NCBI GenBank assembly: GCA_013099195.1 | Contig: CP039999.1 | Span: forward strand, 682,001-746,000 | From: Candidatus Saccharibacteria bacterium oral taxon 488 | GTDB taxonomy: Bacteria > Patescibacteriota > Saccharimonadia > Saccharimonadales > Saccharimonadaceae | Reading direction: 5' to 3' | Length of the DNA: 64,000 nucleotides | Shown here: one piece after another, positions 45,452 through 53,438 of the stretch | Layout of the letters: every line of letters begins with the position of its first letter | How positions within the stretch are numbered: the first letter of the stretch is position 1 | The notes under the pieces: model-generated | What the model was told of the DNA's origin: nothing | Database searches by the model: none | What the model saw: only the letters and a program-made list of their open reading frames with translations | Made by a program: the position numbers and the translations under genes

Positions 45452-46096
45452 ATGCACGAGACAACCATCCTCTGCTTTGGTGATTCCAACACCTTTGGGC
45501 AGCGGCCCGATACGAACGCGCGATATGACGAGTCAGTGCGCTGGCCGCGGCGACTGGGGGCGCTGCTAGCGGACGAGGCACGCCAATATTATGTCATCGA
45601 GGAGGGGCTAGGCGGTCGGCGGACTGACCTTGATCATCCTGACCCAGCCAAGCCGTCGAGAAATGGCTGGACGTATTTTCCGCCGTGCCTGGCCAGTCAT
45701 CAGCCCGACATCGCCATCATCATGCTGGGAACAAATGATGCCCAGCTCTGCCACCAGCGACCAGTTGAGGCGATCGTGACGGCACTGGCGCACTACGTCA
45801 CGTATTGTCACGAATCAGACGTCACACCGCTACTTGTTGCACCACTCATCCCAGACCCTGCTGGCCTGTTCAACGAGGCAATCGTACCGCGATCGGCATG
45901 GCACTTTGATGATACAGCCGTGGCGACACTAACTGCACTGCCTGAAAAAATTCGAACCTATGCTACTAAATATAATGTTGCGTTTTTCGACGCCAACACA
46001 TATGCCAAGGCCGGTGTAGACGGACTGCACTGGACAGCAGCGGGTCACGAGCGATTTGCCCGAGCAATCGCCCAGATGATACGTGAAATACTGTGA
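45452..46096 (+). CDS. SGNH/GDSL-type hydrolase
   Basis: A 214-residue esterase-like protein without a signal peptide. The four SGNH blocks are visible: CFGDSNTFGQ (Ser), EEGLGGRRT (Gly), IIMLGTNDAQ (Asn) and VDGLHWTAAGH (Asp, His). It most resembles arylesterase/acyl-CoA thioesterase-like SGNH enzymes. Substrate unknown. TACAAT at 45439-45444 is 7 bases before the ATG, which fixes the start against an earlier ATG at 45299. It is divergent from tilS. Confidence 0.88.
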   Translation: MHETTILCFGDSNTFGQRPDTNARYDESVRWPRRLGALLADEARQYYVIEEGLGGRRTDLDHPDPAKPSRNGWTYFPPCLASHQPDIAIIMLGTNDAQLCHQRPVEAIVTALAHYVTYCHESDVTPLLVAPLIPDPAGLFNEAIVPRSAWHFDDTAVATLTALPEKIRTYATKYNVAFFDANTYAKAGVDGLHWTAAGHERFARAIAQMIREIL

Positions 46097-46180
46097 GTTA
46101 ACTCAAATATTATTTTCACGAAAATATCATCCTATCGTCAACTCTTGTAATAGCGTGCGCAATGTGTCATCCACATATTA

Positions 46181-46209
46181 AAATACCGCGGCCCATACAG
46201 ACCGCGGAT
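46181..46209 (-). terminator. Terminator of the tRNA (CAU) at 46225
   Basis: On the minus strand ATCCGCGGTC and GGCCGCGGTAT form a stem with one bulged base around a 6-base loop, followed by TTTT. It lies 15 bases after the tRNA. Confidence 0.65.
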
Positions 46210-46224
46210 AAAAAACAATTCTGG

Positions 46225-46298
46225 TAGCACCGGGTGGACCCGAACCACCGACCTCAGGCTTATGAGTCCTGCGCTCTAACCAGCTGAGCTACGGTGCC
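46225..46298 (-). tRNA. tRNA with CAU anticodon (elongator Met or Ile2)
   Basis: A 74-base cloverleaf on the minus strand: acceptor GGCACCG/CGGTGCT, D-stem GCTC/GAGC, anticodon loop CTCATAA, T-stem GGTGG/CCACC. The first acceptor pair is G-U, not the C-A mismatch of initiators, so it is an elongator or Ile2 tRNA. The base pair at 31-39 is mismatched. CCA not encoded. Confidence 0.9.
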
Positions 46299-46413
46299 AC
46301 ACGTCACCAATTGTACCAAACGAGTCAGAAAATCTCAACCGCCTCAAAAGCCTATCTGTCAGATGAGACCAAACTGCTACCCAAACAAAGGCCGATCCGT
46401 ACTGCCCACAGAG

Positions 46414-46572
46414 CTAAGCTGCCAGCTCCACGCCTTCTTCGTCCAGCAGCTCCAGTCGCCGCACTACCAATGAACGTAGCTCCTCGCACGTCCGCCGGCG
46501 CTGCCATGTCCGCAGCTGGTCATTATTGACCGCAGCTAAAAATTGCCCAAGCTCGTGCTCAGTGATATCCAT
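46414..46572 (-). CDS. 52-residue hypothetical protein
   Basis: A short ORF on the minus strand. The product starts MDITEHELGQFLAAVNNDQL, continues with an Arg-rich segment (RTWQRRRTCEELRS) and ends in Glu and Leu. An AAAGG Shine-Dalgarno lies 9 bases before the ATG at 46572 and a TATAGT about 30 bases further up. It is probably a single alpha-helical hairpin. Its function is unknown; coding status is supported by SD and promoter position only. Confidence 0.45.
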   Translation of the reverse strand: MDITEHELGQFLAAVNNDQLRTWQRRRTCEELRSLVVRRLELLDEEGVELAA

Positions 46573-46735
46573 GTTGTTGCCTTTCTGTGTTTGTTAAACC
46601 GTGGCTTTACTATAGCACACATTTGACATAAGTGCAATAGTATGACAGTTCGCATCATTACCCGACCAATGCTCCCACCGGCTTCCCTCAGCAAACCGCT
46701 TGTGATAAACTGGAGGGAGAGGATTTTACACAAAC

Positions 46736-47467
46736 ATGACCCCGGCTATCATTTCATCACTCGCCATCGTCGCCTTCTCGGCACTGATCCACGCTAGTTT
46801 TCAGCTCAGCGTCAGCGTCTTGACCTTGCTCAGCGGCCATTCCCTCGGCAAGCAAACCGCCCGCCGAAAAGTATTGCGACTGATGAATGGATTTGTGTGT
46901 GGAGTGTTGGTGCTGACCGCACTGCTAATATCGGCGATCGTCTACTATCTGTCGCTGGTCATTCATCACGCCGCTCAGGCCGAGCAGCTGGTAGCGGCCA
47001 TCATCTGCGGGCTGATGGTCGGGCTGGGTGTGGCGACTTGGGCGGTGTACTACCGACGAGGCGAAGGTACGGCCTTGTGGCTACCGCGCAGCTTCGCGAC
47101 CTACCTATCAAAGCGCTCAAAAGCGACGCGTCACAGCGCCGAGGCCTTTAGTCTCGGGATGGCGAGCGTGGTGGCCGAGTTACTGTTTATCATCGGGCCA
47201 ATGGCAGCGGCGGGGCTGGCAACCGTCCTACTACCATCAACCGAGTGGCGGCTCATCGCCATCGCCCTTTACGTCGTCATATCGCTGCTATCACTGGTCG
47301 TCGTATTAATGCTGGTCGGCAGTGGCCATTCCCTCGCCCATCTACAACAGTGGCGGATGGCGCATAAACGTTTCTTGCAATTTGCAGCTGGCGGCAGCTT
47401 GATCATCTTGGGCGGCTTTTTGTTCGTTGATCGAGTACTTGGCATCGTCAGCTACGGAGGTTTTTGA
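46736..47467 (+). CDS. Six-helix membrane protein
   Basis: A 243-residue protein with about six hydrophobic segments, for example IISSLAIVAFSALIHASFQL, LLISAIVYYLSLVIHHAAQA and AAAGLATVLLPSTEWRLIAI. The Ser/His-rich SGHSLGKQTA and GSGHSLAHLQQW are two similar loops, suggesting an internal duplication. No family is recognised. Its stop overlaps the ATG of the ATP-cone gene (TGATG), so it heads a three-gene operon. Confidence 0.6.
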   Translation: MTPAIISSLAIVAFSALIHASFQLSVSVLTLLSGHSLGKQTARRKVLRLMNGFVCGVLVLTALLISAIVYYLSLVIHHAAQAEQLVAAIICGLMVGLGVATWAVYYRRGEGTALWLPRSFATYLSKRSKATRHSAEAFSLGMASVVAELLFIIGPMAAAGLATVLLPSTEWRLIAIALYVVISLLSLVVVLMLVGSGHSLAHLQQWRMAHKRFLQFAAGGSLIILGGFLFVDRVLGIVSYGGF

Positions 47468-47766
47468 TGTCAGAAGGGCACCCAAACCGACCAATCATCG
47501 ATGTCGTTAAGCGTGGCAAACGACCGAGCGAAGAATTTGATCCGACAAAACTCCACCACTCTATCATGGCGACCTGCCTGAGTATCCGCACACCCGAAGG
47601 CCAAGCTGATGATATCGCCAAGTCAGTCACCCTCGGCGTGATGAGCTGGTGCGAGACCCGGCCAGAAATTACCACAAACGACATCCGACACCGCGCGACG
47701 CAGTTACTACAGAAATTACACACCGACGCAGCATTTGTTTATCAACACCATAAGACAATCATGTAG
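47467..47766 (+). CDS. Stand-alone ATP-cone domain protein
   Basis: A 99-residue protein that is essentially one ATP-cone: DVVKRGKRPSEEFDPTKLHH and IMATCLSIRTPE, then TLGVMSWCETRPEITTNDIR and FVYQHHKTIM. ATP-cones bind ATP/dATP and regulate ribonucleotide reductases, either in the enzyme or in NrdR. Here neither an NrdR zinc ribbon nor a reductase is attached. It overlaps the upstream gene by one base and lies 7 bases before the flavoprotein gene. A nucleotide-sensing role is inference. Confidence 0.75.
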   Translation: MSEGHPNRPIIDVVKRGKRPSEEFDPTKLHHSIMATCLSIRTPEGQADDIAKSVTLGVMSWCETRPEITTNDIRHRATQLLQKLHTDAAFVYQHHKTIM

Positions 47767-47773
47767 GGGGCAC

Positions 47774-49150
47774 ATGGCACAAAAACCAACTTTTGATTAT
47801 GATGTAATTGTCATCGGCAGCGGCGCTGGCGGTTCACCAGCCGCAACCGTCTTGGCGCGCGCTGGCAAGAAAGTCGCCATCATCGAGCGCGGTACCTTTG
47901 GCGGCGAGTCCCCAAACTGGGGCGACATTCCGACTGGCGCCCTGCTCTATACCGCTGACGTCTATTACGAGGCCAAAACAGCAGCCAAGTTCGGCCTGCG
48001 CACCAGCACGGTCGGCTATAATTATCCTTCGCTACTCGCCTGGAAAGACACCGCCATCAAGCGCACCGGCACCGGCGGCAACCGCAGTTACTACGAGAAA
48101 CAAGGCATCAGCGTCTTTACCGGCAGCGCCCACTTTCTCAGTCCCAACGAGATTACCGTCAGCCGCCGCCACTTATCAGCGCGCAAATTCCTGATCGCTA
48201 GCGGCTCAACCTGGCGCGATGATCACATCCCAGGCCTCGACGAAGTGGCCTATCACACACCACAAACTATCCTCTCGCTCAAACGCCCGCCCAAAACACT
48301 GTTCGTTGTCGGCTCTGGCACGACAGCGATGGAGCTGGCATATTTGTTCTCGACCTTTGGCAGCAAGGTGTATGTCGCCGAGACCGCCGGGCGTATCTTG
48401 CCCGAGTTTGACCAAGAAGTTGGCGAACTGATCGCCGCTGACGCCAAGGCACAGCGCGGCATGAACATCCTCACCCAGACAAAGCTGGTCGCCGTCCAAA
48501 AAGACGGCATCGCAAAGCGCGTCACCTACGCTCGTGGCGGCCAGCAGCATTCAGTGCGCGTTGATGAGATTCTCATCGCCGATGATCGCTTACCGACGAC
48601 CGACATTGGCCTAGAAAATGCGGGCGTAGCATATACTGAACATGGCATTCAAGTCAGCGAAGCGATGCAGACTTCGGCACGGCACATCTTTGCAGCTGGC
48701 AGCGTCGTTGACCTTCAGGCACAGACACACACCATCCTCAGCCACAGCCGCACCGCTGCACACAACTTACTACACCGTAATTTCATCGCGCTTGACGATA
48801 CACCGCGTTTGACGATCGCCTTCACCGACCCGCAGATCGCCCGGACGGGACTGGACGAGGACGACTGCCTGCGTCGTGACTTGAAGATAACTATCGCCCT
48901 AGCACCGCTGACCTTGACCGCTCGCAGCAACATCACCGACCGGCGCAGTGGGTTTGTCAAATTGATCAGCGACAAAAAAGGTGTCCTGCTCGGCGCCACC
49001 ATCGTCGCACCGGGCGCCAGCGACTTGATGACCGGCCTCAGCCTCGCCATCCGTCACGGCCTAACCGCCAAACAATTGATGAGCACACCAAATTGTTTCG
49101 TTGCCTGGTCAGAGGCGGTACGCATTGCGGCGGGGAAATTGGCAGCGTGA
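47774..49150 (+). CDS. Dihydrolipoamide dehydrogenase-like flavoprotein without redox cysteines
   Basis: A 458-residue pyridine nucleotide-disulfide oxidoreductase by fold. FAD-binding VIVIGSGAGGSPAATVLARA, NAD-binding LFVVGSGTTAMELAYLFSTF, second FAD motif HIFAAGSVVD, and the dimerisation domain (NCFVAWSEAVRIAAGKL). In family members the redox motif is GGxCxNxGCxPxK; here it is FGGESPNWGDIPTG, so both Cys are replaced (Ser, Asp). The catalytic His-Glu dyad is also not seen. It may use another electron path, or act as a sensor. GGGGG precedes the ATG at 47774. Third gene of its operon. Confidence 0.85.
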   Translation: MAQKPTFDYDVIVIGSGAGGSPAATVLARAGKKVAIIERGTFGGESPNWGDIPTGALLYTADVYYEAKTAAKFGLRTSTVGYNYPSLLAWKDTAIKRTGTGGNRSYYEKQGISVFTGSAHFLSPNEITVSRRHLSARKFLIASGSTWRDDHIPGLDEVAYHTPQTILSLKRPPKTLFVVGSGTTAMELAYLFSTFGSKVYVAETAGRILPEFDQEVGELIAADAKAQRGMNILTQTKLVAVQKDGIAKRVTYARGGQQHSVRVDEILIADDRLPTTDIGLENAGVAYTEHGIQVSEAMQTSARHIFAAGSVVDLQAQTHTILSHSRTAAHNLLHRNFIALDDTPRLTIAFTDPQIARTGLDEDDCLRRDLKITIALAPLTLTARSNITDRRSGFVKLISDKKGVLLGATIVAPGASDLMTGLSLAIRHGLTAKQLMSTPNCFVAWSEAVRIAAGKLAA

Positions 49151-49162
49151 TGTCGGTATTCG

Positions 49163-50467
49163 CTAAACTCTCAGGTTAGCCGTATTTAGTTCCTCAACAC
49201 AAGAGCGAAAGCAATCACTTTTCTCTTTGTAGTTGCGAAACGATCCGAAGGAGGGCGCCGCCGGAGAGAGAAGTACCGTACCACCTGACCCTGATAGATA
49301 TTGAAACGAAACTGCTACTGCAGCAGACAAAGATACCGCCTGGAACAAAGCAACAATATGACAATTAGCACTATCTAGACGATCAGTAATAGCTTTCGCA
49401 ATCCTCGCACCATTCTCAGGCATTGTTACAACGATTGTTGCTTCTAGACGATCACAAATTTCCTTAGCTAAACTATCATAGTCAATACCTCGATCAGCCC
49501 CACCTAATAGCAGAGCAAGCGGCCCCTTGATCGCATGGATTCCTTCAATCGTTGAAAGACAGTTCGTTGACAGTGTATCGTCGACAAACACAACTGCGCC
49601 CACACTACCCACCACCTCAAGGCGATGTCGTAATGACTTAAAATTTTGTAATACAGAATAGAGTTTTTGCCGCTCTAACTTCACTCCCAATTGCGATAGT
49701 GCTGCAACCGCTAAAAGTGCATTCCTGACGTTGTGCTCCCCAAAAATATTGAGATGAGGCCTCAGTTCACTTGCTAGCTTATCGTTGAGACTTACCCAGC
49801 GCACATCTGACCCCATGAGATGCTGATATTTCTTAAGCTCCTGGGAGTCACCATTAGCTATAACTGTACATGGTGTGTATTTCGTGCAAATCGATAATTT
49901 ATCCTCATAATAATTCTGCAACGACCCGTGCCAGGTCAGATGGTCAGCGCTTAGGGAAGTAATGATAACAAGTGGAGCCGCCGTTGTGAGGTTGGCCGCC
50001 TGATAACTAGAGGTCTCGACAACCCAAAAATCCGGCTCTTGAGCAAGAGAATCTGCCTCCCTACCCCATGGCGGCGTCCCAACATTTCCACATAAAAAGG
50101 CAGTCTTACCAGCCGCCCTTAGCAATTCACATAATAAAGCAGACGTCGTTGACTTACCTTTCGTTCCTGATACTAAAACAACATTTTCCAATGAGTCCCT
50201 AGAGTGCAACCATAGATCTAACCCCGTAACTACCCTGGTATTGTTTTTAACAAGATTTCTGATTACTGCCGAGTTCTTCGGGATACCGGGAGATGTTATC
50301 ACTACCTGGCATTTCAGTAGTTCCGCCAGATTTTCTTGGGAATCAGTAGTGAAAGATTGAAACGGTATGCCTAGCTTGTTAAGTCTATAAGCCGTTTCCA
50401 AGCCTTCGGCACCAACACCGAGAACCCCCACAGAAAGCCCCCTTAGATCATTCCAAGCAAGCGGCAC
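49163..50467 (-). CDS. murD2: MurD2: UDP-MurNAc-L-Ala--L-Glu ligase
   Basis: A 434-residue Mur ligase. N-terminal Rossmann domain with GVLGVGAEGLETAYRLNKLG, ATP loop SGTKGKSTTSALLCELL, middle domain with SLSADHLTWHG, and C-terminal LLSPAAPSFGSFRNYKEK, equal to the LLSPACASFD of MurD. Together with the upstream MurL gene it matches the MurD2-MurL pair described in Xanthomonas, which adds L-Glu and then epimerises it, replacing MurD plus MurI. The start is placed at GTG 50467, seven bases after AGGAAGG; it overlaps the MurL end by 20 bases. Confidence 0.85.
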   Translation of the reverse strand: MPLAWNDLRGLSVGVLGVGAEGLETAYRLNKLGIPFQSFTTDSQENLAELLKCQVVITSPGIPKNSAVIRNLVKNNTRVVTGLDLWLHSRDSLENVVLVSGTKGKSTTSALLCELLRAAGKTAFLCGNVGTPPWGREADSLAQEPDFWVVETSSYQAANLTTAAPLVIITSLSADHLTWHGSLQNYYEDKLSICTKYTPCTVIANGDSQELKKYQHLMGSDVRWVSLNDKLASELRPHLNIFGEHNVRNALLAVAALSQLGVKLERQKLYSVLQNFKSLRHRLEVVGSVGAVVFVDDTLSTNCLSTIEGIHAIKGPLALLLGGADRGIDYDSLAKEICDRLEATIVVTMPENGARIAKAITDRLDSANCHIVALFQAVSLSAAVAVSFQYLSGSGGTVLLSPAAPSFGSFRNYKEKSDCFRSCVEELNTANLRV

Positions 50468-51809
50468 GAAGATACCTTCCTGGTACACGATGACCGTTTG
50501 GTGTCAAGAAGTCTGGCTCAGGGTCTTTTGGTAAATTATCTAACAAGCCTTTGACACCAAGGTCAATACCGCCATGGCGCCTATCCTCGCGTCGCGACAT
50601 TAGCCGCATCGCCACTCGTGACTCTCCAACATCGCCGACACATTCCCACGGCTTGATATTCTCATCCATCCCTAAAAGCCCGCGAAATGATGACACAAGA
50701 TCTGGGTTCTGAAGAGGCTCAATGCCAGAGAACACCCGCTCAAGCGCCGCCTTCGACAAAAAAGGAGAGAGAATGAGGTCAATAAATGCACATTTATCGC
50801 ATGCACCACACCACCCCTGAGAACGCCTTGCTTCGTCAAGAATAAACGCCTTGTTACAGCTACAGAATGTATCAAAATAAGCAGCACACCTATTAGTAAA
50901 CTGCTGCGCAATCCATAGTTCCGACCACGGGCGAAGTAGGGAAAAATAGTTAGGTAGTCCCGGCGCCACGAGCACCCCATTAAAACCACATTCAAATTCC
51001 TCAGATTTTGAATATTGATGATTAACACGTATTCCATCAGCCGTTACTAGCGTCGGGGACGATGCTGACCACTCATTAGACATGACCACAGCATCTTTTC
51101 CAGCCAGTGCTGCCGCAACGACAGCCATCGCCGAAATAATTCCGGTAACCGGTACATGCCCGTTCAAAAATCCAGGCGTCGTTCCCAATTGTTTATCTAG
51201 GTATCGCTCGGCTCGGATAACAGAAAGCCCTGTTGCGGCCGCAGGGTTATCAACCGCTGGAAAGGCTATGTCTTCTTTATTGACGATGAACAGCGTTGGC
51301 GTGATACCGGCTGCTCTCAAGAGTTCAATACTAACCAATGAGTCAATCCCGCCGCCAAATGGAACGAGGGGGTCACATTGCTGCATTGGCGATACGCTCT
51401 GATGCGATAAATTTTGTTTATCCAGTTCATAATGGGAAATCTCAAGCCCACTCACCCGTTGAAAAATCCCTTGACCCGGATGCGCGAGATCTGCCCGATA
51501 GGCAAATTCACCGAGACCTTGGCGATAATACTGTTCAAGGAACTTTACCTCATCATCGCGCAACTTCATACCCGACATATCTAAACGAGCTGGCGCCAGG
51601 GTTTTGTAGTAAGATACGCCAGCAAGCAAGAAGAGCCACTTTACAGCATATTTAACAGCAGGTTGCTTCCAGTCACCGCCTCCGGGAAAAACAAAGACCT
51701 CCGTAAAGTCATACTCCCCAATCCGCCAATGACAATGGATGGAATTTTTTACCTCATTAACATCATAGCCCAAAAATACAAAGTCATCATTACTTGCTAA
51801 GTGTGTCAT
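50448..51809 (-). CDS. murL: MurL: UDP-MurNAc-L-Ala-L-Glu epimerase
   Basis: A 453-residue protein of the MurL family. The AANH-like P-loop is PFGGGIDSLVSIELL, followed by VVMSNEWSAS, a Cys cluster (CSCNKAFILDE, WCGACDKCAF) and the family-typical end RRAAC. MurL converts the terminal L-Glu of the UDP-MurNAc-dipeptide to D-Glu using ATP. The start at 51809 (MTHLASND) is chosen because TATAAT (51817-51822) ends 7 bases before it; an extended N-terminus to 51992 would be low in quality and overlap cutA. It is divergent from cutA. The pair implies no MurI in the pathway. Confidence 0.85.
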   Translation of the reverse strand: MTHLASNDDFVFLGYDVNEVKNSIHCHWRIGEYDFTEVFVFPGGGDWKQPAVKYAVKWLFLLAGVSYYKTLAPARLDMSGMKLRDDEVKFLEQYYRQGLGEFAYRADLAHPGQGIFQRVSGLEISHYELDKQNLSHQSVSPMQQCDPLVPFGGGIDSLVSIELLRAAGITPTLFIVNKEDIAFPAVDNPAAATGLSVIRAERYLDKQLGTTPGFLNGHVPVTGIISAMAVVAAALAGKDAVVMSNEWSASSPTLVTADGIRVNHQYSKSEEFECGFNGVLVAPGLPNYFSLLRPWSELWIAQQFTNRCAAYFDTFCSCNKAFILDEARRSQGWCGACDKCAFIDLILSPFLSKAALERVFSGIEPLQNPDLVSSFRGLLGMDENIKPWECVGDVGESRVAMRLMSRREDRRHGGIDLGVKGLLDNLPKDPEPDFLTPNGHRVPGRYLRAACLE

Positions 51810-51816
51810 AAACTTA

Positions 51817-51822
51817 ATTATA
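51817..51822 (-). promoter_or_regulatory. -10 box of murL-murD2
   Basis: TATAAT on the minus strand 7 bases before the murL ATG. It decides the murL start codon and predicts a leaderless two-gene message. Confidence 0.65.
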
Positions 51823-51868
51823 CCAGAGAGCTTTGAAGGTCTTGCTATAATAGCAATAAGGGACTGCC

Positions 51869-52186
51869 ATGAAAAGTAAATACTCCATGACCATGGTGTC
51901 AGTAGGAAAAGAGAGCGAAGCGAAGAACATCGCCAAGGCCCTCGTCGAGCAAAAACTGGCCGCGTGTGTGCAGCTGCTGCCGATTCAGTCAACCTACATT
52001 TGGCAAGGAAAATTTGAATGCGATACAGAGATCTTGATGCTTATCAAGTCGCGCAAAGATGACTTTGTGGCAATTGAAAGAGTAGTCAGGTCGCTCCATA
52101 GCTATGACGTAGCAGAGATAATCTCATTTGATATTACTGCTGGATCACAGCCGTATCTTGACTGGATCGACGAAACTTGTCGGTAG
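51869..52186 (+). CDS. cutA: Divalent-cation tolerance protein CutA
   Basis: A 105-residue trimeric ferredoxin-like protein. The family marks are SEAKNIAKALVEQKLAACVQ, STYIWQGKFECDTEILMLIK, and the final ITAGSQPYLDWI. CutA is linked to copper tolerance and signal transduction-like ATP binding, but its true role is unclear. TATAAT lies 17 bases before the ATG, with AAGGGA between them. It is divergent from murL. Confidence 0.92.
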   Translation: MKSKYSMTMVSVGKESEAKNIAKALVEQKLAACVQLLPIQSTYIWQGKFECDTEILMLIKSRKDDFVAIERVVRSLHSYDVAEIISFDITAGSQPYLDWIDETCR

Positions 52187-52212
52187 ATCAATACGCTAAG
52201 GATATTAAAAAC

Positions 52213-52231
52213 GACCTCAACTCATGAGGCC
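52213..52231 (-). terminator. Terminator of tRNA-fMet
   Basis: Minus-strand GGCCTCA/TGAGGTC (7 bp, one G-U) around a 5-base loop, followed by GTTTTT. It lies 20 bases after the tRNA 3' end. Confidence 0.7.
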
Positions 52232-52248
52232 GAAGAATCAATGAAACA

Positions 52249-52325
<77 letters not shown>

Positions 52326-52353
52326 GCACATTGTCCATCTTAGCAAACACGAA

Positions 52354-52794
52354 TTATTTTTGCAAGTTCTGACTCGTCCGCCGCGCGCCAAAGAGGAAAT
52401 TGACCCACTGCTGGAAGTTACTGGTCGGCTGTTTTTGCGGCGTATTGTGGGCGGTCGGTTGCTGCTTGGCCGCGTCGGTTGACGGCACGATCAGCAGCTT
52501 TTCGCCGGGCGAGCCACGGCCCAGGCGCTGGCGCACCGCGAGATCGAGGTACTCGTCGCTTTCATAATATTTCGATTCATACGCCAACAGTTCAGTGCGC
52601 AACTTCTCGACCGTCAGCTGGTACTTTTTTTGATCGACCATCTGTTGCAGTTCATAATTGCGCTGCATCGACTCGATCGACCCCCACGCCCAACTCAGCG
52701 CGATCAGTGCCGCCGCCGCAACCACAACATTATTCAGCGTCAAATAATCGTGACGCACGTGGTACCAAAATCGTTTGAGTTTCAGCGTGTTCAT
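52354..52794 (-). CDS. FtsB/DivIC-like septum formation initiator protein
   Basis: A 146-residue bitopic protein: N-terminal cytoplasmic piece, one TM helix (LNNVVVAAAALIALSWAWGS), then a coiled coil (SMQRNYELQQMVDQKKYQLT, then VEKLRTELLAYE) and the ESDEYLDLAVRQRLGRGSPGEKLLI block, which is characteristic of FtsB/DivIC. It would link FtsL and FtsQ at the division septum. A Gln/Pro/Thr-rich tail extends beyond the usual end. No cell-division genes are nearby. Confidence 0.78.
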   Translation of the reverse strand: MNTLKLKRFWYHVRHDYLTLNNVVVAAAALIALSWAWGSIESMQRNYELQQMVDQKKYQLTVEKLRTELLAYESKYYESDEYLDLAVRQRLGRGSPGEKLLIVPSTDAAKQQPTAHNTPQKQPTSNFQQWVNFLFGARRTSQNLQK

Positions 52795-52918
52795 GTTGGT
52801 TTTATCAGAAGGTATGGCTATATTATGAGGGGTCGGGTGGGGTTAGTCAAGATGGGCGAGTGCTTAGAGGATCTGATTCGTTCAGGAGCTTTTTCGCTCA
52901 TGTGGGTCGATACTCTTT

Positions 52919-53293
52919 CTAGGCTGCTACGGATTCTCGCAGTTGCACCAAACCTGTAGCGCGGTTGATGTCAAGCTCCTCCGGAGGATCATCGTTCAAC
53001 GCTTGGACGGCTTCACCTTCGAAGAAACCAACCTCTTGACTGGTGAGATAGTCGAGCAACTCAAGGAGTCGCATGCTCCCTCCCCGCTCCCGTAAGATAG
53101 AAATCACTTTATTCTGTCTGCGTCTGTGTGGACACTCTTCTGATTCCAAGTCATTTTCTATACAGCGCCCTGTCTGATTAGCAGTCGTATCTTCCTCTGC
53201 TTTTAGAGCTTCCTTCCCGAGCCGTCTCTCGCGCAGATATGGCCCACACCACCTGCATGCTGCTATCTCCAGCTCTCCGCTCGCTGACGCCAC
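52919..53293 (-). CDS. Hypothetical protein with possible zinc finger and winged helix
   Basis: A 124-residue ORF from a GTG at 53293. The first half is charged and has Cys pairs (CRWC; ECPHRRRQ), perhaps a small zinc site. The second half (NKVISILRERGGSMRLLELL and DYLTSQEV) looks like a winged helix, ending VQLRESVAA. The start is uncertain and no Shine-Dalgarno is clear. It lies at the left edge of the accessory island. Function unknown; the coding call itself is moderate. Confidence 0.4.
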   Translation of the reverse strand: MASASGELEIAACRWCGPYLRERRLGKEALKAEEDTTANQTGRCIENDLESEECPHRRRQNKVISILRERGGSMRLLELLDYLTSQEVGFFEGEAVQALNDDPPEELDINRATGLVQLRESVAA

Positions 53294-53438
53294 CGGCTGT
53301 TCTTGTTTTGATAGTTAAGTTGGCTGTAAATGCTCCGTCATAATACTTGATTGTAGCATGAATGGTTAAAAATGGGGAGGGACTAGCTCGTAGCAACCTA
53401 GCAAAATTACTAGTCCATTTCGGTCGCCCGTAGTAAGC

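Noticed and set aside
51810..51992. Extended MurL N-terminus up to 51992
   Set aside because: The extra 61 residues are low complexity, overlap cutA and lie upstream of the TATAAT that precedes the ATG at 51809.
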